64,000 bases of DNA from Hanleya hanleyi (Eukaryota > Mollusca > Polyplacophora > Lepidopleurida > Hanleyidae): contig JAVTVY010033858.1 of the NCBI GenBank assembly GCA_036873755.1, forward strand, positions 1 through 64,000. The letters are read 5' to 3'. The notes below the pieces were generated by a model, which did not search any database, was not told where the DNA came from, and saw only the letters and a list, made by a program, of their open reading frames with translations. Of the stretch, positions 32,945 to 44,264 are shown piece after piece (within the stretch, counting starts at the first letter, position 1; the number at the start of each line of letters is the position of its first letter). A program made the position numbers and the translations under genes.

Positions 32945-35900
32945 AATGACTCAGTCTCCAACCCTCCTCCAATGGAACTGCACAGGAGTTTGGCCAAATT
33001 TAAATGTGTGTTAGTTGTTAACTCAACATTATGAAACCTTAGCTGTCTGTTTGAATGAAACTTTTCTCAAAGAAACAGATAAACATAAATTCAAATTACG
33101 GCAAAAGTGGACAAAAACTATTTTATTTCACATCACAATAGCATTTACTAATTTATTATGAAGTTTTTGTGGAGAAATTGCATAAATAAAAAAATCGAAA
33201 AATCTGACCGAAAAATCAACCAAAAATGCCGTTTTTGAAAATGACGTCACTGTGACGCCATCGAAGCGGCCATCTTGGATTTTCCTTTTTTTACATTTTC
33301 TGGTAGAGCTCTGGTAGAGCTTGGTAGAGCTTGACCCAAGGGTATGGTGGGGTAAGTTTCAGCCCCCTAGTTCAAGAGGCAAGCGAAAAGCTCAGGCCAG
33401 ATACGGTTAAAATGGGTGGTTTACATATTCCTTTTAATTTAAAGATGGATTTACAAGCTGTCGCAGTTCGTCTTACTTTGAATTCTGTATTCACATTATG
33501 CACGGTGGACGTACCTTCATCTAGAGGTCTCCGTCTTAATGAACTTCAAAATCTTTATGATCAGCTCCCTAACCCTTATTTATGGATGGGTAATTTTACC
33601 GTCCGTAGTAACATTTGGGATAATGAAGAGAAGATTTTATATCAATTAATTCTTTGTGTATTTTTAATGATGGTTCTTATACTCATTTTTTCTCAGCTCA
33701 TGGAACATATTCAGCATTAGATATCTCACTTTGGGACCTCCTTATACTCGAAGAATTTACTTGATCTGTTCATGATGACCTTTGAGGAAGTGACCACTTT
33801 CCCATTGTTTTAAAAAGCTGTTAACGCAGCTGAGGTCCCCCCCCCCCCTCCTTTGACAAGGCATAATTTCAAGAAAGATAATTAGCCAGAATTCAAAAAT
33901 GTTTGTTCGTAAAAACTACAAGCAGTCTATTTCGCTGACGTTTCAGATCCTATACAGTTATTCTCAGATATGCTGATTGAAATTGCTAACCAAACCATAC
34001 CCACATCTTCAGGAGTTGCAGATATTAAAAAAACGGTGTTTCCGCCGACATCCAAATTCTGAAAATTTGAAAGATCTCAGAGTTACTGGAGCTAAAGCTC
34101 GCAAAACCATGAAACAGAACAAAAGATCAATACACATACTCCTATAACAAAAGTTTGGAATATGATTCAAAGATAAAAGGTAAAAGCTTCAAGTCTAGTG
34201 TTCATCATCTCAACGATGGAAATCAGGTGTTAATTGACAGAGTAGAGATTGCAAATAAGCTAAGCGAAAGAATTGCCAAAAACTCTTTGGCAGATGATTA
34301 TTTACCGAAATTTCAAAGTTTCGGAAAAAGAAGAAGAGAAAAATGAAATTAAATTCACCTTCGATAACTGTGAAGGCTATACGGCTATGTTTACAATTGA
34401 GGAAGTTATGCTTCTCTTACGAAAGCTTACGATTCTGCTGCAGGCCCTGATAATATTCATTATCAACTTTAGAATATCTACCCGAATCGTCTCTAGAAAT
34501 TCTATTACGCATATTCTTGGATAAGAGAAGACTTTCCACCGTCATGGCATAATGCCATTTTTATGAAAAATATAAGTACGTTTGACCATTTGGTTAGATT
34601 AGATTCTTCTGTTAAGAATGCCTTCGCCAAGAATGAACATGTGGTTTCCATCTTCTTTGATTTAGAAACAGCCTATGATACTACACGGAAATACGGGATT
34701 CTAAAAGGCCTCCATACTATGGGATTAAAGAGCCGTTTTCCCATTTCTATATCCAACTTTTTGAATGATAGACAATTCCAAGTTCGGTTGTGTACAACCA
34801 TGTGTGTTCATTTCTACTAAGACCAGGGTGTGCCACAGAGCAGTATTTTGTCTACTACCCTGTTTATTATCAAGATCAACAGCTTAGCGGCAGTTTTGAA
34901 TAAATCAATTGAGGGTTCACTCTTTGTAGACGATTTCAACATTTCGTGCAGTAGAAAAAGTATAATGCAGTAAATGCAGTCTAGAAAGTGGATTCAAATT
35001 CTCCAGGGCTAAACAAATTGTATACACTTTTGCATAAAGTATTTCCAGCACAAAGATACAGTAATTACATTGGATGGAACTGAGGTCAAACTAGTAAAAG
35101 AGGTCAGATTCTGAGGAATATTGTTTGGCCACAGATTAAAGTTCTTGTGGCATATAAATTACTTGAAAGCTACGTGCACGAAAGCTCTTGATTTGCTGAA
35201 GATATTTGCAAACTATACGTGAGGAGAAGCTCATCAAACACTTCTCCATTTATATCGATCACTTGTTCGTTCCAAACTTGATTATGGTTCAATTGTTAAG
35301 AACGGTGCAAGCAAGTCAACCTTGGCGAAGCTAGATCCTATTCACCATTAAGGACTAAGCCTTGGAGCGTTCAGAACATCCCCTAAACAAAGCTTATATA
35401 GGGAATCAGATGAATTTCCTTTAGACTATCACTGCAATATATCGCAAAATTGCGATCAAATTACTCAAATCCTGCAAATGACTGTGTTTTCAAACCTCGG
35501 TTCGTGGATCTCCATATAAAAAACCCACCATTATTCCACCTCTTGGAATTCGTATGAAACCACACATTGTAGCAGCTGGTATTAAGCTTAGTCAAATTGT
35601 ATTTAACAAGATCTTGCCAATTCCACCATGCAGTTAGCTCAACCAGAAGTAGATATTACACTAGCGAAATATATAAAGGCAAGCACGAGCCAGCTGTCGT
35701 ATACACAAGAATTTGCTCTGCTGAGAGAAAATACAGATCACATCGGGCTATTTATACAGCTGGTTCTGAAGATGGCGAGAGAGTAGCACGCGCTACTATC
35801 TTTAGTTGCAAAACTAAAACCTGTCGACTGCCAGATAAAAGTTCTATATTCCCTGCAGAAGCAAAAGCTATATTGTTGGGTTTGGAAGGTATTGGGGTCA

Positions 35901-36453
35901 CTAAAATGAAAAAAAATGTCATATTCTCAGATACACTATCATGCCTTCAAGCGGTTAAAGTTGGAACTTCATCTCATCCCACCATCTTGAATATTCCACA
36001 ATTATATGACTGTAGATTTGATCACAGATTGATATTGTGTAAGAGATTCTTTTGTTGGTTGCCTAGTCACGTTGGCATCATAGGTAATACTGAGACTCAT
36101 ATAATGGCTAAGGCAGCCCTAGCTTATGAGGCTGATCCTGTTGGATCCCTATAGTGATTTCAGACCCTCTATCTGTACTCATATGAGAGGGCTGTCTCAA
36201 TCTGTATAGGATGCTATGAATAATAACAAACTTCATGAGATAAAAAAAACTGTAGGCTATACTCATCTGAACAGCCAGAAACGTTTCGATCAAGCCATGA
36301 TCAGGCGATGTAGAATCGGCCATGACTCAAGACTGTATAGATTTTAAGATTGTAAGAGATTCTTTTTATCGAGCGACTACTTTGGAAGATCTTATTAGTC
36401 GGATGAGTGACGACTGTGTTGGGTTATTTGAGAGAAATCGGTTTGTTGCATAA
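32945..36453 (+). pseudogene. LINE ORF2 with RNase H (I/Nimb-like)
   Basis: The start of the apurinic endonuclease (SPTLLQWNCTGVWPN) is at about 32955. After an insert of about 320 bp it resumes at 33412 (GGLHIPFNLKMDLQAVAVRL). The reverse transcriptase (34563-34960) shows FFDLETAYDTT, DQGVPQSSILS and FVDDFNIS, so both catalytic regions are visible. An RNase H domain follows (FPAEAKAILLGLEGI, SDTLSCLQA, LPSHVGIIGNTE at 35850-36090). The C-terminal tail ends at about 36453. There are many stops and frameshifts. The 3' end, ATATTGCTGAATGCAACGTT near 36546, is like that of I/Nimb LINEs and related SINEs of marine invertebrates. Confidence 0.85.
33085..33409 (+). mobile_element. Non-coding insert in the LINE endonuclease
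   Basis: Homology to the endonuclease stops near 33085 and resumes near 33410. The sequence between matches 19286-19580 block for block. It contains TGACGTCA at 33242 and GCGGCCATCTTGG at 33266. No clear target-site duplication was seen. Confidence 0.75.
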
Positions 36454-36576
36454 GTTTTAATGTGCGTATGTTTTAATGTGTTGGATTACTAAGTTATCGG
36501 CTTGAATACTTAGAATTTTGTTTGATCGTCGCTATATAGCTGAGATATTGCTGAATGCAACGTTAAACCTTAATTC

Positions 36577-36608
36577 TCTTTCTCACTCTCTCTCTCTCTT
36601 TCTCTATC
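36577..36608. repeat. TC-rich microsatellite
   Basis: TCTCTCTCTCTCTTTCTCT at the 3' end of the LINE, perhaps a degenerated tail. Confidence 0.75.
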
Positions 36609-36679
36609 CAATAAAATCAGATGAGTTATTTCTTGGGGCTGATCTGTCATCACAGCTCCCGAGCTAGCGAATCTAATTT

Positions 36680-36900
36680 CGCATAAGCCGATCCTAGGGG
36701 CCGTGTGGATACTTCATATGTGCGGCTGAGATAAAAAGGCTACGTCCGAGAATCTACCGTATTCTCGCGGTCTGAATGTGAGGTGACGAGGAAAGCTTTC
36801 CTGTGGAGCAGTATGGTTGCTTTTTAGTCGCCAGACGTCAATTTTTCCCACCCCTTGCATATTGCTCCAATTCAACCACTTCTTCCGAAGATTGTTTACA
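36680..36900. repeat. TIR-family copy, reverse orientation
   Basis: CCTAGGGGCCGTGTGG at about 36696-36711 matches the inverted ends at 10828 and 12498. The following DNA (GAATCTACCGTATTCTCG, GAAAGCTTTCCTGT, GTTGCTTTTTAGTCGCC) is the reverse of 12310-12480. Only one end was found. The sequence from there to 37298 shows nothing I recognise. Confidence 0.75.
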
Positions 36901-37629
36901 GATCGAACTAATTTTGAATAAACATAAAGTTTAAGGAGGATGGTAAAATTATCAGACAATTGCAATTGTAAAGCTAAGTGAATGGTCTAAGCTGTACTTG
37001 GTTCACAAGCATTTAATATTACGAACAAGTGGCAATCATGTAGGTCAGTCAGTCAACATTCTGTCTACAAAGCCCAATTTCTGACATGCGTTAATTTTGC
37101 TAGTTAATACACTGGTGAAAGGACATCTGTGGCTCAAGTATTTTTCTGTGGAATTGTTTTACCATGAGAAGTAATTAAGATTTGATGGAGATAATCCACT
37201 CATTGGGTCAAAAGGTCACAGCTTCACTTTGAGGCGAATATAAGATATGTTGTATGGGTAGGCATTCCATAATATTTTACTTTCTACACTGCTTGGGAAG
37301 TAGTATATAGACGGGATATAGACTTACATTGACCTGGCGTAAGAATCTGGCGTCGAGGTCAAGTGCATTATAGTACGGCCGAAAACCGGCAAAAGAGTGC
37401 GCCGTCTCAAAAAGGACGCCGCCTCATGTGGAGGTCACGTGGAGGTCACATGGTGGGCAAGGGCATGTATTCCTCCGCGGTGATGCGGCCTGGTGGTGAT
37501 GCGGTGGCGGGAAAAAGCTTCCGCGGAGAAAAAGTAGTCCCTAGACTTCAAATACGCTGCCTGGTCCGATTGGGTCGAGTGAGTTATCAAAGTGAAGCAT
37601 TCGTGAAGGGGCATCCAGTCATGGGTGGG

Positions 37630-37975
37630 TGTATGTAAAATTAGGAAAATATACAAGCGGAACACGGACTTTACCCCTAAAACAGGGGAAAACCCCTATC
37701 AACTTAGCCAAAAGGGCTAATATCTGTGCCCGGGCTTATTGGGACCTGTCTATCAAGTCAATGGGGTGGGCGCATGTAAAATTAGGATTTTTTTTCCGAA
37801 ACTATCAAAAGTGAAACACGGACTTCAGCCCTAAAATAGGGGAAACCCCCTATCAACTCTAGCCAAAATGGCTAATATCGGTCCCCGGGCTTATCGGGGT
37901 CCGCCTATCAAGTCAATGGGGTGGGTGCATGTAAAATTAGGATTTTTTTTTTCGAAACTATGAAAAGCGGAACAC
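37630..37975 (+). repeat. Array I, left arm (about 145-bp units)
   Basis: Two to three units with ATGTAAAATTAGG, GGAACACGGACTTTACCCCT, CCCCTATCAACT, GCCAAAA and CCCGGGCTTAT. Mirrored at 45830-46205. Confidence 0.87.
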
Positions 37976-38124
37976 TGAATTTACCCCTACAATAGGGGTC
38001 TGTATTATACAATATACAGGCCTGTATGGGGTATGGGATGGTCATTTTTGAACAGGATAGGACATGTACTGACCTGTCTGTTGGGAGTTTCCCGCCAGAA
38101 TTTCGCTGATGTCTGGTTGGGCTG

Positions 38125-38385
38125 GGGGTTGTCACGTGCCGAACACCTGGCTCCCCGAATTGCAACATTGTTGCACGTTCGCTACAATGTTGCGGCATCG
38201 TGAACATCTGGTCTGGTGTCTACGTGTCTGCGTGAGTGAGATCACGTGCCGAACACCTGGCTCCCCGAATTGCAACAATGTTGCACGTTCGCTACAATGT
38301 TGCGGCGACCGTGAATACCTGGTCTAGCGTCTGCGTGAGTGAGCTCACGTGCCGGACACCTGGCTCCCCGAGATCAAGGCATGTC
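38125..38385 (+). repeat. Array II, left arm (about 110-118-bp units)
   Basis: Two full units and a partial of TCACGTGCCGAACACCTGGC, CCCCGAATTGCAACA, TTGCACGTTCGCTACAATGT and TGCGTGAGTGAG. Mirrored at 45440-45700. Confidence 0.88.
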
Positions 38386-38449
38386 CAGACTTGTTCTGGG
38401 TTGTACAGTTCTGCCATGCAGAGGACGTGTACCAGGAATGCGTATTAAA

Positions 38450-39780
38450 TCTATAGACAAAGTGTATGGAAATAGACGTTTTGGGGTCTAGGTGGGCCAC
38501 TAGTGGGTCGATGGAGTCGTGTGAAGTATCAATGTGAAGCATTCGTGAAGGCGCATCCGACGGAAGCTGTGGGGTTGAAATATCGTCATTCTACGCATGC
38601 TTGGTAGACAAATGGTATGGAAATAGCCGTTTTGGGGTCTAGGTGGGCCACTAATGGTCCGATGGTGTTGAGTGAGGTATCAATGTGAAGCATATGTGAG
38701 GAGCCATCCGATGGCGTGGGTGTGGGGTTGAAATATCGTCATTCTGCGCATGCGCGGTTGACCAAGTGTATGGTAATAGACGTTTTGGGGTCTAGGGGGT
38801 CCCTAATGGTCTGATGGGGTCGAGTGAGGTATCAATGTGAAGCATTCGTGAAGAAGCATCCGACTGGGTGGATGTGACGTAAAACTGATGTCATTCTACG
38901 CATGCGCAGTATACCAAGTATATGGAAATAGACATTTTGGCGCCGACACCCCGATTTGTCCGATAGAGTCGTATGAGGTCTTATTTTGAAGCTCTCGTGA
39001 GGGAGCATCCACCTGGACTAGAGTATCGTTCGTTGTCAACATTCTGCGCATGCGCAGACAGGGAATTGTTGGAAAAGGGTACGAAAATAGACGTTTTGGG
39101 GTCTAGGTGGGCCAGTAGTGGGCCGATTGGATCGAGTGAGCTATCAATGTGAAGCATTCGTAAGGGAGCATCCACCTGGACTAGTGTGTCGTTCGTTGTC
39201 AACATTCTGCGCATGCGTAGACAGGGAATTGTGGGTATGGACATAGACGTTTTGGGGTCTAGGTGAGCCCCTAATTGGCCGATGGTGTCGTATGAGGTAT
39301 CAATGTGAAGTATATGTGAGGGAGCAACCGCCTGGGGTAGTGTGTCGTCCGTTTTCGACATTCTGCGCATGCGCATACAGGTAATTGTGGGAAAAGGGTG
39401 TGGAAAGAGACGATTTGGGGTCTACGTGGGCCACTAATGGTTCGATGGAGTCGAGTGAGGTATCAATGTGAAGCATATGTGAGGGGGCATCCGACTGGGT
39501 GGATGTGGGGTAGGAATATCGTCATTCTGCGAATGCGCAATAGACAGAAGGTATGGAAATAGACGTTTTGGGATCTAGGTGAGCCACTAATCAGCCGATG
39601 GAGTTGTATGAGGTATCAAGGCGAAGCATATGTGAGGGGACATCCGATTGGACTAGTGTTTTTTCCGTTTTTTCGCGAATGCGCAGTCTGGCCGTAGTAT
39701 AGAAAGCAGGCATTTTGGGGGGTATGTGGGGGTGTGCTTAGGGTAGAAATGGACCGCTATGGGTCCGAATGGGTCGTTCA
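38450..39780 (+). repeat. Array III, left arm (about 155-bp units)
   Basis: About eight units, each with GGAAATAGACGTTTTGGGGT, a GGGCCACTAATGG block, GAGGTATCAATGTGAAGCAT and a CATTCTGCGCATGCGCAG block. The last palindrome is the NRF1 consensus. Mirrored at 44830-45370 with only about three to four units, so the arms differ in copy number. Confidence 0.88.
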
Positions 39781-39861
39781 AGGTGTCAAAGTGAAGTGTC
39801 ATCAGTACGAGTAGTAGCGGAAGTACATGGTGTTGACCAAAACTTGAGTGATTCCCTTTTC

Positions 39862-39888
39862 ATCTGTGACGTCATTGGTGACGTCATC
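39862..39888. promoter_or_regulatory. Paired CRE-like palindromes, left arm
   Basis: Two TGACGTCA motifs (near 39867 and 39879) 12 bp apart. The right arm carries a larger set at 44465-44692. Confidence 0.5.
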
Positions 39889-39964
39889 AGTACGAGTGGT
39901 AGCGAAATTTTGATTAGTCGTCCAATACATATGGAATGATAAGTGACACGAGTTAATCTCTATA

Positions 39965-40092
39965 TGTACAGACACCACCACACACCAATAATACCACCAC
40001 ACTCACACGCCCACACACACACTCCCACATACACACTACCACACATCACCAACACCACCACCTCTCGTCAACGCCCGGTGGTGGTGGTGGTA
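39965..40092. repeat. CA- and CAC-rich low-complexity tract, left arm
   Basis: CACCACACACCAATAATACC and related runs followed by the inverted partner GGTGGTGGTGGTGG at 40077. Mirrored at 44265-44370. Confidence 0.8.
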
Positions 40093-40330
40093 GCTCCCGT
40101 GGATCAGAGCTCAGAGCTCCGCTGTATTATACAATCGAATAGCAGTTGTCTTGAATAACAACAAGTTCAGCAATGTTCATACAGTTTATTATCCCCAATG
40201 TTACATCATACCCAGGCTGGGGGAGCCGCCCTGGGTAGGTTTAGTATGTTCACAACAAAGCAAATTGAAATATGAAACACTAGTATTATTATTTAACGCA
40301 CCGTCACATTAGGTATAAGTTTTACTGAGT

Positions 40331-40336
40331 TTTATT
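40331..40336 (-). terminator. Poly(A) signal of gene A
   Basis: AATAAA on the minus strand, about 75 bp after the expected stop codon at 40408-40410 of the zinc-finger gene. In the right-arm copy the same site has mutated. Confidence 0.5.
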
Positions 40337-40407
40337 CAACGATCAGCATGTAGGCATATAGAGTATGACGGCATATTATGGTATTCATCAGTGCATGGGT
40401 GAAGCAT

Positions 40408-41297
40408 TCAGCCGATGGCGTGGTCGATCAGCTTTGTAACGAAAAACGTGACATTGGTCATCCTCTCCATTGTCCATTTGGTGTTGGGGTGTTGTTGTTG
40501 GGCCCATTCCAAGGCATCCGCGGTTTCTCCAGCATCGAGTCTAGCGACGCCCTATCCGTGATGGTAAACGATTGGTCAAATACCCGGATGATACTGCTCG
40601 GGTAAAAGTATCGGACTTGATCTGTCACCGTATGCTGCAGCACATAACCAAACGCCAGATTTAATTTGAAGGACGTAGCTTGGTCATTGAAGATGGCTTC
40701 CACGTATCTGTGTAAACGGGCGAGGTCGGTAAGTCGGAAATTGTAGATATCTTGAATAGGGCGATGACGGTGGAAACATTGCCGTATCATGGGCCAATGA
40801 CGCCGATAGATGTCACTCACTGGATGGTCTTCGTGTAACAGATTGCTGAGAACATTTATGGGTTCATCCGTGAAGTGTACTTTGCTCCCCACGTCGTACA
40901 AAATCTGACCCAAGGTCTTGTCGTCGGAATTTGACTGTTGAATTACGGCGACATTATCATCATCGGCCGTCGTGCGGTGGGTGGGAGTTCCCGCTGTCTC
41001 GATACTGTTAGCTACGGGCTCCTCTGCCTGCAAACGTTGCTGCGGATCAGGGTGTTGTGTACGTTGGTGTCGCAGCAACAGACTGGGTAGTTTGAAAAGC
41101 CGACCACATTCCTCGCATAGATGTTTGAGTGCTCCATGCACTGTCCGTTCGTGACACCGTAGACCGTCCAGGCGAATAAATAGTTTCCCACACCTCGCGG
41201 AGCTATACCGGGTGGTTCCGTCAAGCTTGATGGCCTCATGGCGGCGCAAGTCGTGCAGACGAGTAAACGATTTGGAGCACGTAGTACAAGTGAACAT
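40408..41297 (-). pseudogene. C2H2 zinc-finger protein, copy A
   Basis: A 279-residue frame from Met at 41297. Residues 4-25 are zinc finger 1 (C4, C7, H20, with Leu at 25 where copy B has His). Residues 33-54 are finger 2 (Ser at 33 in place of the first Cys). Residues 61-82 are an intact finger 3 (C61, C64, H77, H82). An acidic linker leads to a conserved C-terminal domain from about residue 155 (DHPVSDIYRRHWPMIR, FKLNLAFGYVLQH, QVRYFYPS, FTITDRASL). A 7-bp deletion near 40520, compared with copy B, shifts the frame so the last 29 residues are aberrant; the ancestral stop is at 40408. The C-terminal domain is not one I can name, though I recall similar zinc-finger-plus-domain proteins in mobile elements of invertebrates. 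Probably not functional. Confidence 0.75.
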
Positions 41298-41339
41298 CTT
41301 GGTGATTGACAGAGTGTCTGATGAAACGGCCAGGCCGCT

Positions 41340-41380
41340 TCCCTTTTATAGCACGCTAGCTGGTGATCTATTTTTAGCAC
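41340..41380 (-). promoter_or_regulatory. Core promoter of zinc-finger copy A
   Basis: On the minus strand GCTATAAAAGGGAAG (TATA box, 41342-41351) lies about 50 bp before the start codon. CTAAAAATAG (41368-41377), matching the MEF2 consensus YTAWWWWTAR, lies 17 bp further up. Both are conserved at the same spacing before copy B. Confidence 0.65.
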
Positions 41381-41602
41381 ACTCACTTCAAGTACCTCCA
41401 AGTCTAGGACCGAGATGTACTGGTGTACGACTGGGCCAAATTGCGTACGTGTGTGTTTCTGTGTTTGAGTCCAACCGTGCACCATGACGAATTACGTTCT
41501 CTTCCAAAACTTACTCTCATCGCATCAATATGCTCAGACCCATTCGATATAAACACAACCAAGAGACATCAACAACAACAGGCACATTGCGTAATACACG
41601 TT

Positions 41603-41650
41603 TTATTATCCTCACACCACCACCACCACTACCACCACCACCACCTAGCG
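41603..41650. repeat. CAC trinucleotide tract between copies A and B
   Basis: CACCACCACCACCACTACCA and continuing. A TTTATT just before it at about 41603 gives a minus-strand poly(A)-like signal after copy B. Confidence 0.65.
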
Positions 41651-41732
41651 TTGACGCCGTCAACGATCAGCGTGTAGACATAAAGAGTATATACGGCATG
41701 TTATGGTATTCATCAGTGCATGGGTGAAGCAT

Positions 41733-42629
41733 TCAGTCGATGGTGTAGTCGGTCAGCTTGGTAACGAAAAACATGACATTGGTCATCCTCTCTACGACCC
41801 ACTGGGTGCTGGGGCGATGTTGTTGGGCCCATTCCAAGGGATCCACGGTATCCAGTTTCTCCAGCATCGTATCTAGCGAAGCCCTATCCGTGATGGTAAA
41901 CGGTTGGTCAAACACTCGTCTGCTACTTCACGGTTAAAGGTATCGGACTTGGTCTGCCTCCTTATGCTGCAGCACATAACCAAACGCCAGATTCAACTTG
42001 AAGGTCGTAGTTTGATCGTTGAAGATGGCTTCCACGTAGCTGCGTAGATGACCGAGGTCGGTCAATCGGACATTGTAGATACCTTGAATGGGGTGATGAC
42101 GTTGGAAACAGTGCCGGATCATGGGCCAATGGCGCCGATAGATGTCACTCACTGGATGACCGTCGTGTAACATCTAGATCGCTAGGAACATTCATGGGTT
42201 CGTCCGCGAAGTGTACTTTGCCCTCTACGTCGTACAAAATCTGGCTCAAGGCCTTGTCGTCGAAATTTGACTTGAATCAGGGCGACATCATCATCATCAG
42301 CCCTCGTGCGATGAGTGGGAGTTCCCTCTGTCTCGATACTGGTGCCTACGGGCTTTCTACCAGCAAACGTGGCTGCGGAACAGGGTGTCATGTGCGTTGG
42401 TGTCGCAGCAACTGACTGGTCAATTTGAAAAGCCGACCACATTTTTCGCATGGACGCTTGGGTGGCCCATGAATTGAACGTTTATGGCGCTGTAAATGAT
42501 CCGGTCGCTGAAACACAGGGTACATATCGTACAGCTATACTGGGCGGTCCCGTCGTGCTTGGCAGCCTCATGGCGGTGCAAGTCGTGCAGACGAGCGAAT
42601 GATTTGGAGCACGTAGTACAAGTGAACAT
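41733..42629 (-). pseudogene. C2H2 zinc-finger protein, copy B
   Basis: Direct (same-strand) duplicate of copy A, including promoter and downstream region. Frame 42629-42420 carries finger 1 with all four ligands (CTTC, HEAAKH), and the later fingers are scrambled by frameshifts. The linker is read in a second frame (42451-42182). The conserved domain is read in 42173-41934 (HPVSDIYRRHWPMIRH, FKLNLAFGYVLQHK). The C-terminus is at 41915-41733 (FTITDRASLDTMLEKLDTVD). At least three frameshifts make it non-functional, but it keeps the C-terminal segment that copy A has lost. Confidence 0.75.
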
Positions 42630-42671
42630 CTTGGTGGTTGACAGAGTATCTGATGAAACGGGCAGGCCGCT

Positions 42672-42712
42672 TCCCTTTTATAGCACGCTAGCTGGTGATC
42701 TATTTTTAGCAC
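42672..42712 (-). promoter_or_regulatory. Core promoter of zinc-finger copy B
   Basis: TATA box at 42674-42683 and the MEF2-like CTAAAAATAG at 42700-42709 on the minus strand, with the same spacing as before copy A. About 100 bp around them is nearly identical between the copies. Confidence 0.65.
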
Positions 42713-43019
42713 ACTCAGTTCAACTACTCCCAAGTCGAGGCCCAAGATGTACTGGTGTACAACTGAACCGCGTTGAGCGCCCGTGTGTGTGTATGTATGT
42801 GTGGGCAGTGGATTGTACATCCGGGACCTTGCCAACATTCGGGTTTTCAAGTGGGTTTTTACCCTCGTTCCACCGTCTTCCATACGGGTACTGTGGTTTT
42901 ACATCCGGCTCCGAATCTTACCTCCGGGTTGTTCCATGTTTACTGTCACGTATTCGGAACCGGAAGTTGTTACAAGACAGGTGGCGCTGGGGTGAGGGAC
43001 ACATGTTCTTTCCTATATT

Positions 43020-43170
43020 TACAGACACTACCACCACCACACACCACCATCATCACACACCACCTCCACCACCACCACACACCACCACCACCACCACTAC
43101 CACCACACACCACCACCAACACCACCACCAACACCACCACCGTGCGTTGACGGACGTCAACGCCCGGTGG
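43020..43170. repeat. CAC trinucleotide tract and inverted GGTGG
   Basis: A long run of CACCAC, CACACACC and ACCACCACC, ending in TTGACGGACGTCAA and CCCGGTGGTGGTAGTGGTAG, which folds back on the CAC run. It gives open frames rich in His, Thr and Pro that are not genes. Confidence 0.87.
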
Positions 43171-43446
43171 TGGTAGTGGTAGCTCCCGTGTAGCAGAGCT
43201 CTTGGATCGGAGCTCTTGGCGCTCAAAGCTTGTGGAGCTCAGAGCTCGGAAATGACGTCATCGCATGCATGCGCGCGTACCTGTGCTGCACCCGCACCCT
43301 GGTGTACCCACCTGTTGACCTCATAAATTTGCATATGACCTCTGTGAGGTTACTTTCGCTTCCGTTCACGTGACCGGAACTGACCTTTAACCCTGCGCGC
43401 TAACAATACCAGATAAAAATTGCGTACAGGGTCAAAGGTCAAAGGC

Positions 43447-43953
43447 AATTCAACAGTCAAATTCCGACGACAAGGCCTTGAGCCAGATTTTGTACGACGT
43501 AGATGGCAAAGTACACTCCGCGAAGACCATCCAGTGAGTGACATCTATCGGCGCCATTGGTCCATGATCCGGCACTGTTTCCACCGTCATCGCCCTATTC
43601 AAGATATCTACAATTTCCGACTGACCGACCTCGCCCGTTTACACAGCTACGTGGAAGCCATCTTCAATGACCAAGCTACGTCCTTCAAATTAAATCTGGT
43701 GTTTGGTTATGTGCTGCAGCATAAGGTGACAGACCAAGTCCGATGCTTTTACCCGAGCAGTAACCTCCGGGTATTTGACCCATCGTTTACCATCACGGAT
43801 AGGGCGTCGCTAGAGACGATGCTGGAGAAACTGGACACCGTAGATTCCTTGGAATGTGCCCAACAACAACGTCCCAACACCAAGTGGACAGTGGAGACGA
43901 TGAGCAATGTCACGTGTTTCGTTACAAAGCTGACCGACCACCCCATCGGCTGA
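43447..43953 (+). pseudogene. C2H2 zinc-finger protein, copy C (5' truncated)
   Basis: Mirror copy in the right arm. The zinc fingers are missing, because homology with copy A begins only at the linker (TCAAATTCCGACGACAAGG), after sequence unrelated to the gene. A deletion just after it removes part of the linker. From about residue 35 of the frame the conserved domain is complete: DHPVSDIYRRHWSMIRH, FKLNLVFGYVLQHK, DQVRCFYPS, FTITDRASLETMLEKLD, then RPNTKWTVETMSNVTCFVTK and a final DHPIG before the stop. This gives the best view of the C-terminus of the family. Without fingers or promoter it cannot make the full protein. Confidence 0.75.
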
Positions 43954-44264
43954 ATGCTTCACCCATGCACTGATGAATACCATAACATGCCGTACATACT
44001 CTATATATCTACATGCTGATCGTTGAATAGAGCTCAGTAAAAACTTATACCTAATGTGACGGTGCGTTAAATAATAATACTAGTGTTTCATATTTCAATT
44101 TGCTTTGTTGTGAACATACTAAACCTACCCAGGGCGGCTCCCCCAGCCTGGTTATGATGTAACATTGGGGATAATAAACTGTATGAACATTGCTGAACTT
44201 GTTGTTATTCAAGACAACCGCTATTCGATTGTATAATACAGCGGAGCTCCGATCCACGGGAGCT

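Larger units (their letters stand above)
37299..40944 (+). repeat. Left arm of the long inverted repeat
   Basis: 3646 bp pairing with 43447-46520 in reverse. It is longer because of more units in the CTGCGCATGCGCAG array (38450-39780), but it lacks about 270 bp present in the right arm at 44570-44880. It ends inside pseudogene A at GACTGTTGAATT. Confidence 0.88.

Noticed and set aside
42496..43176. Plus-strand open frame of 226 residues
   Set aside because: Its first half is antisense to zinc-finger copy B and its promoter; its end is the CAC tract.
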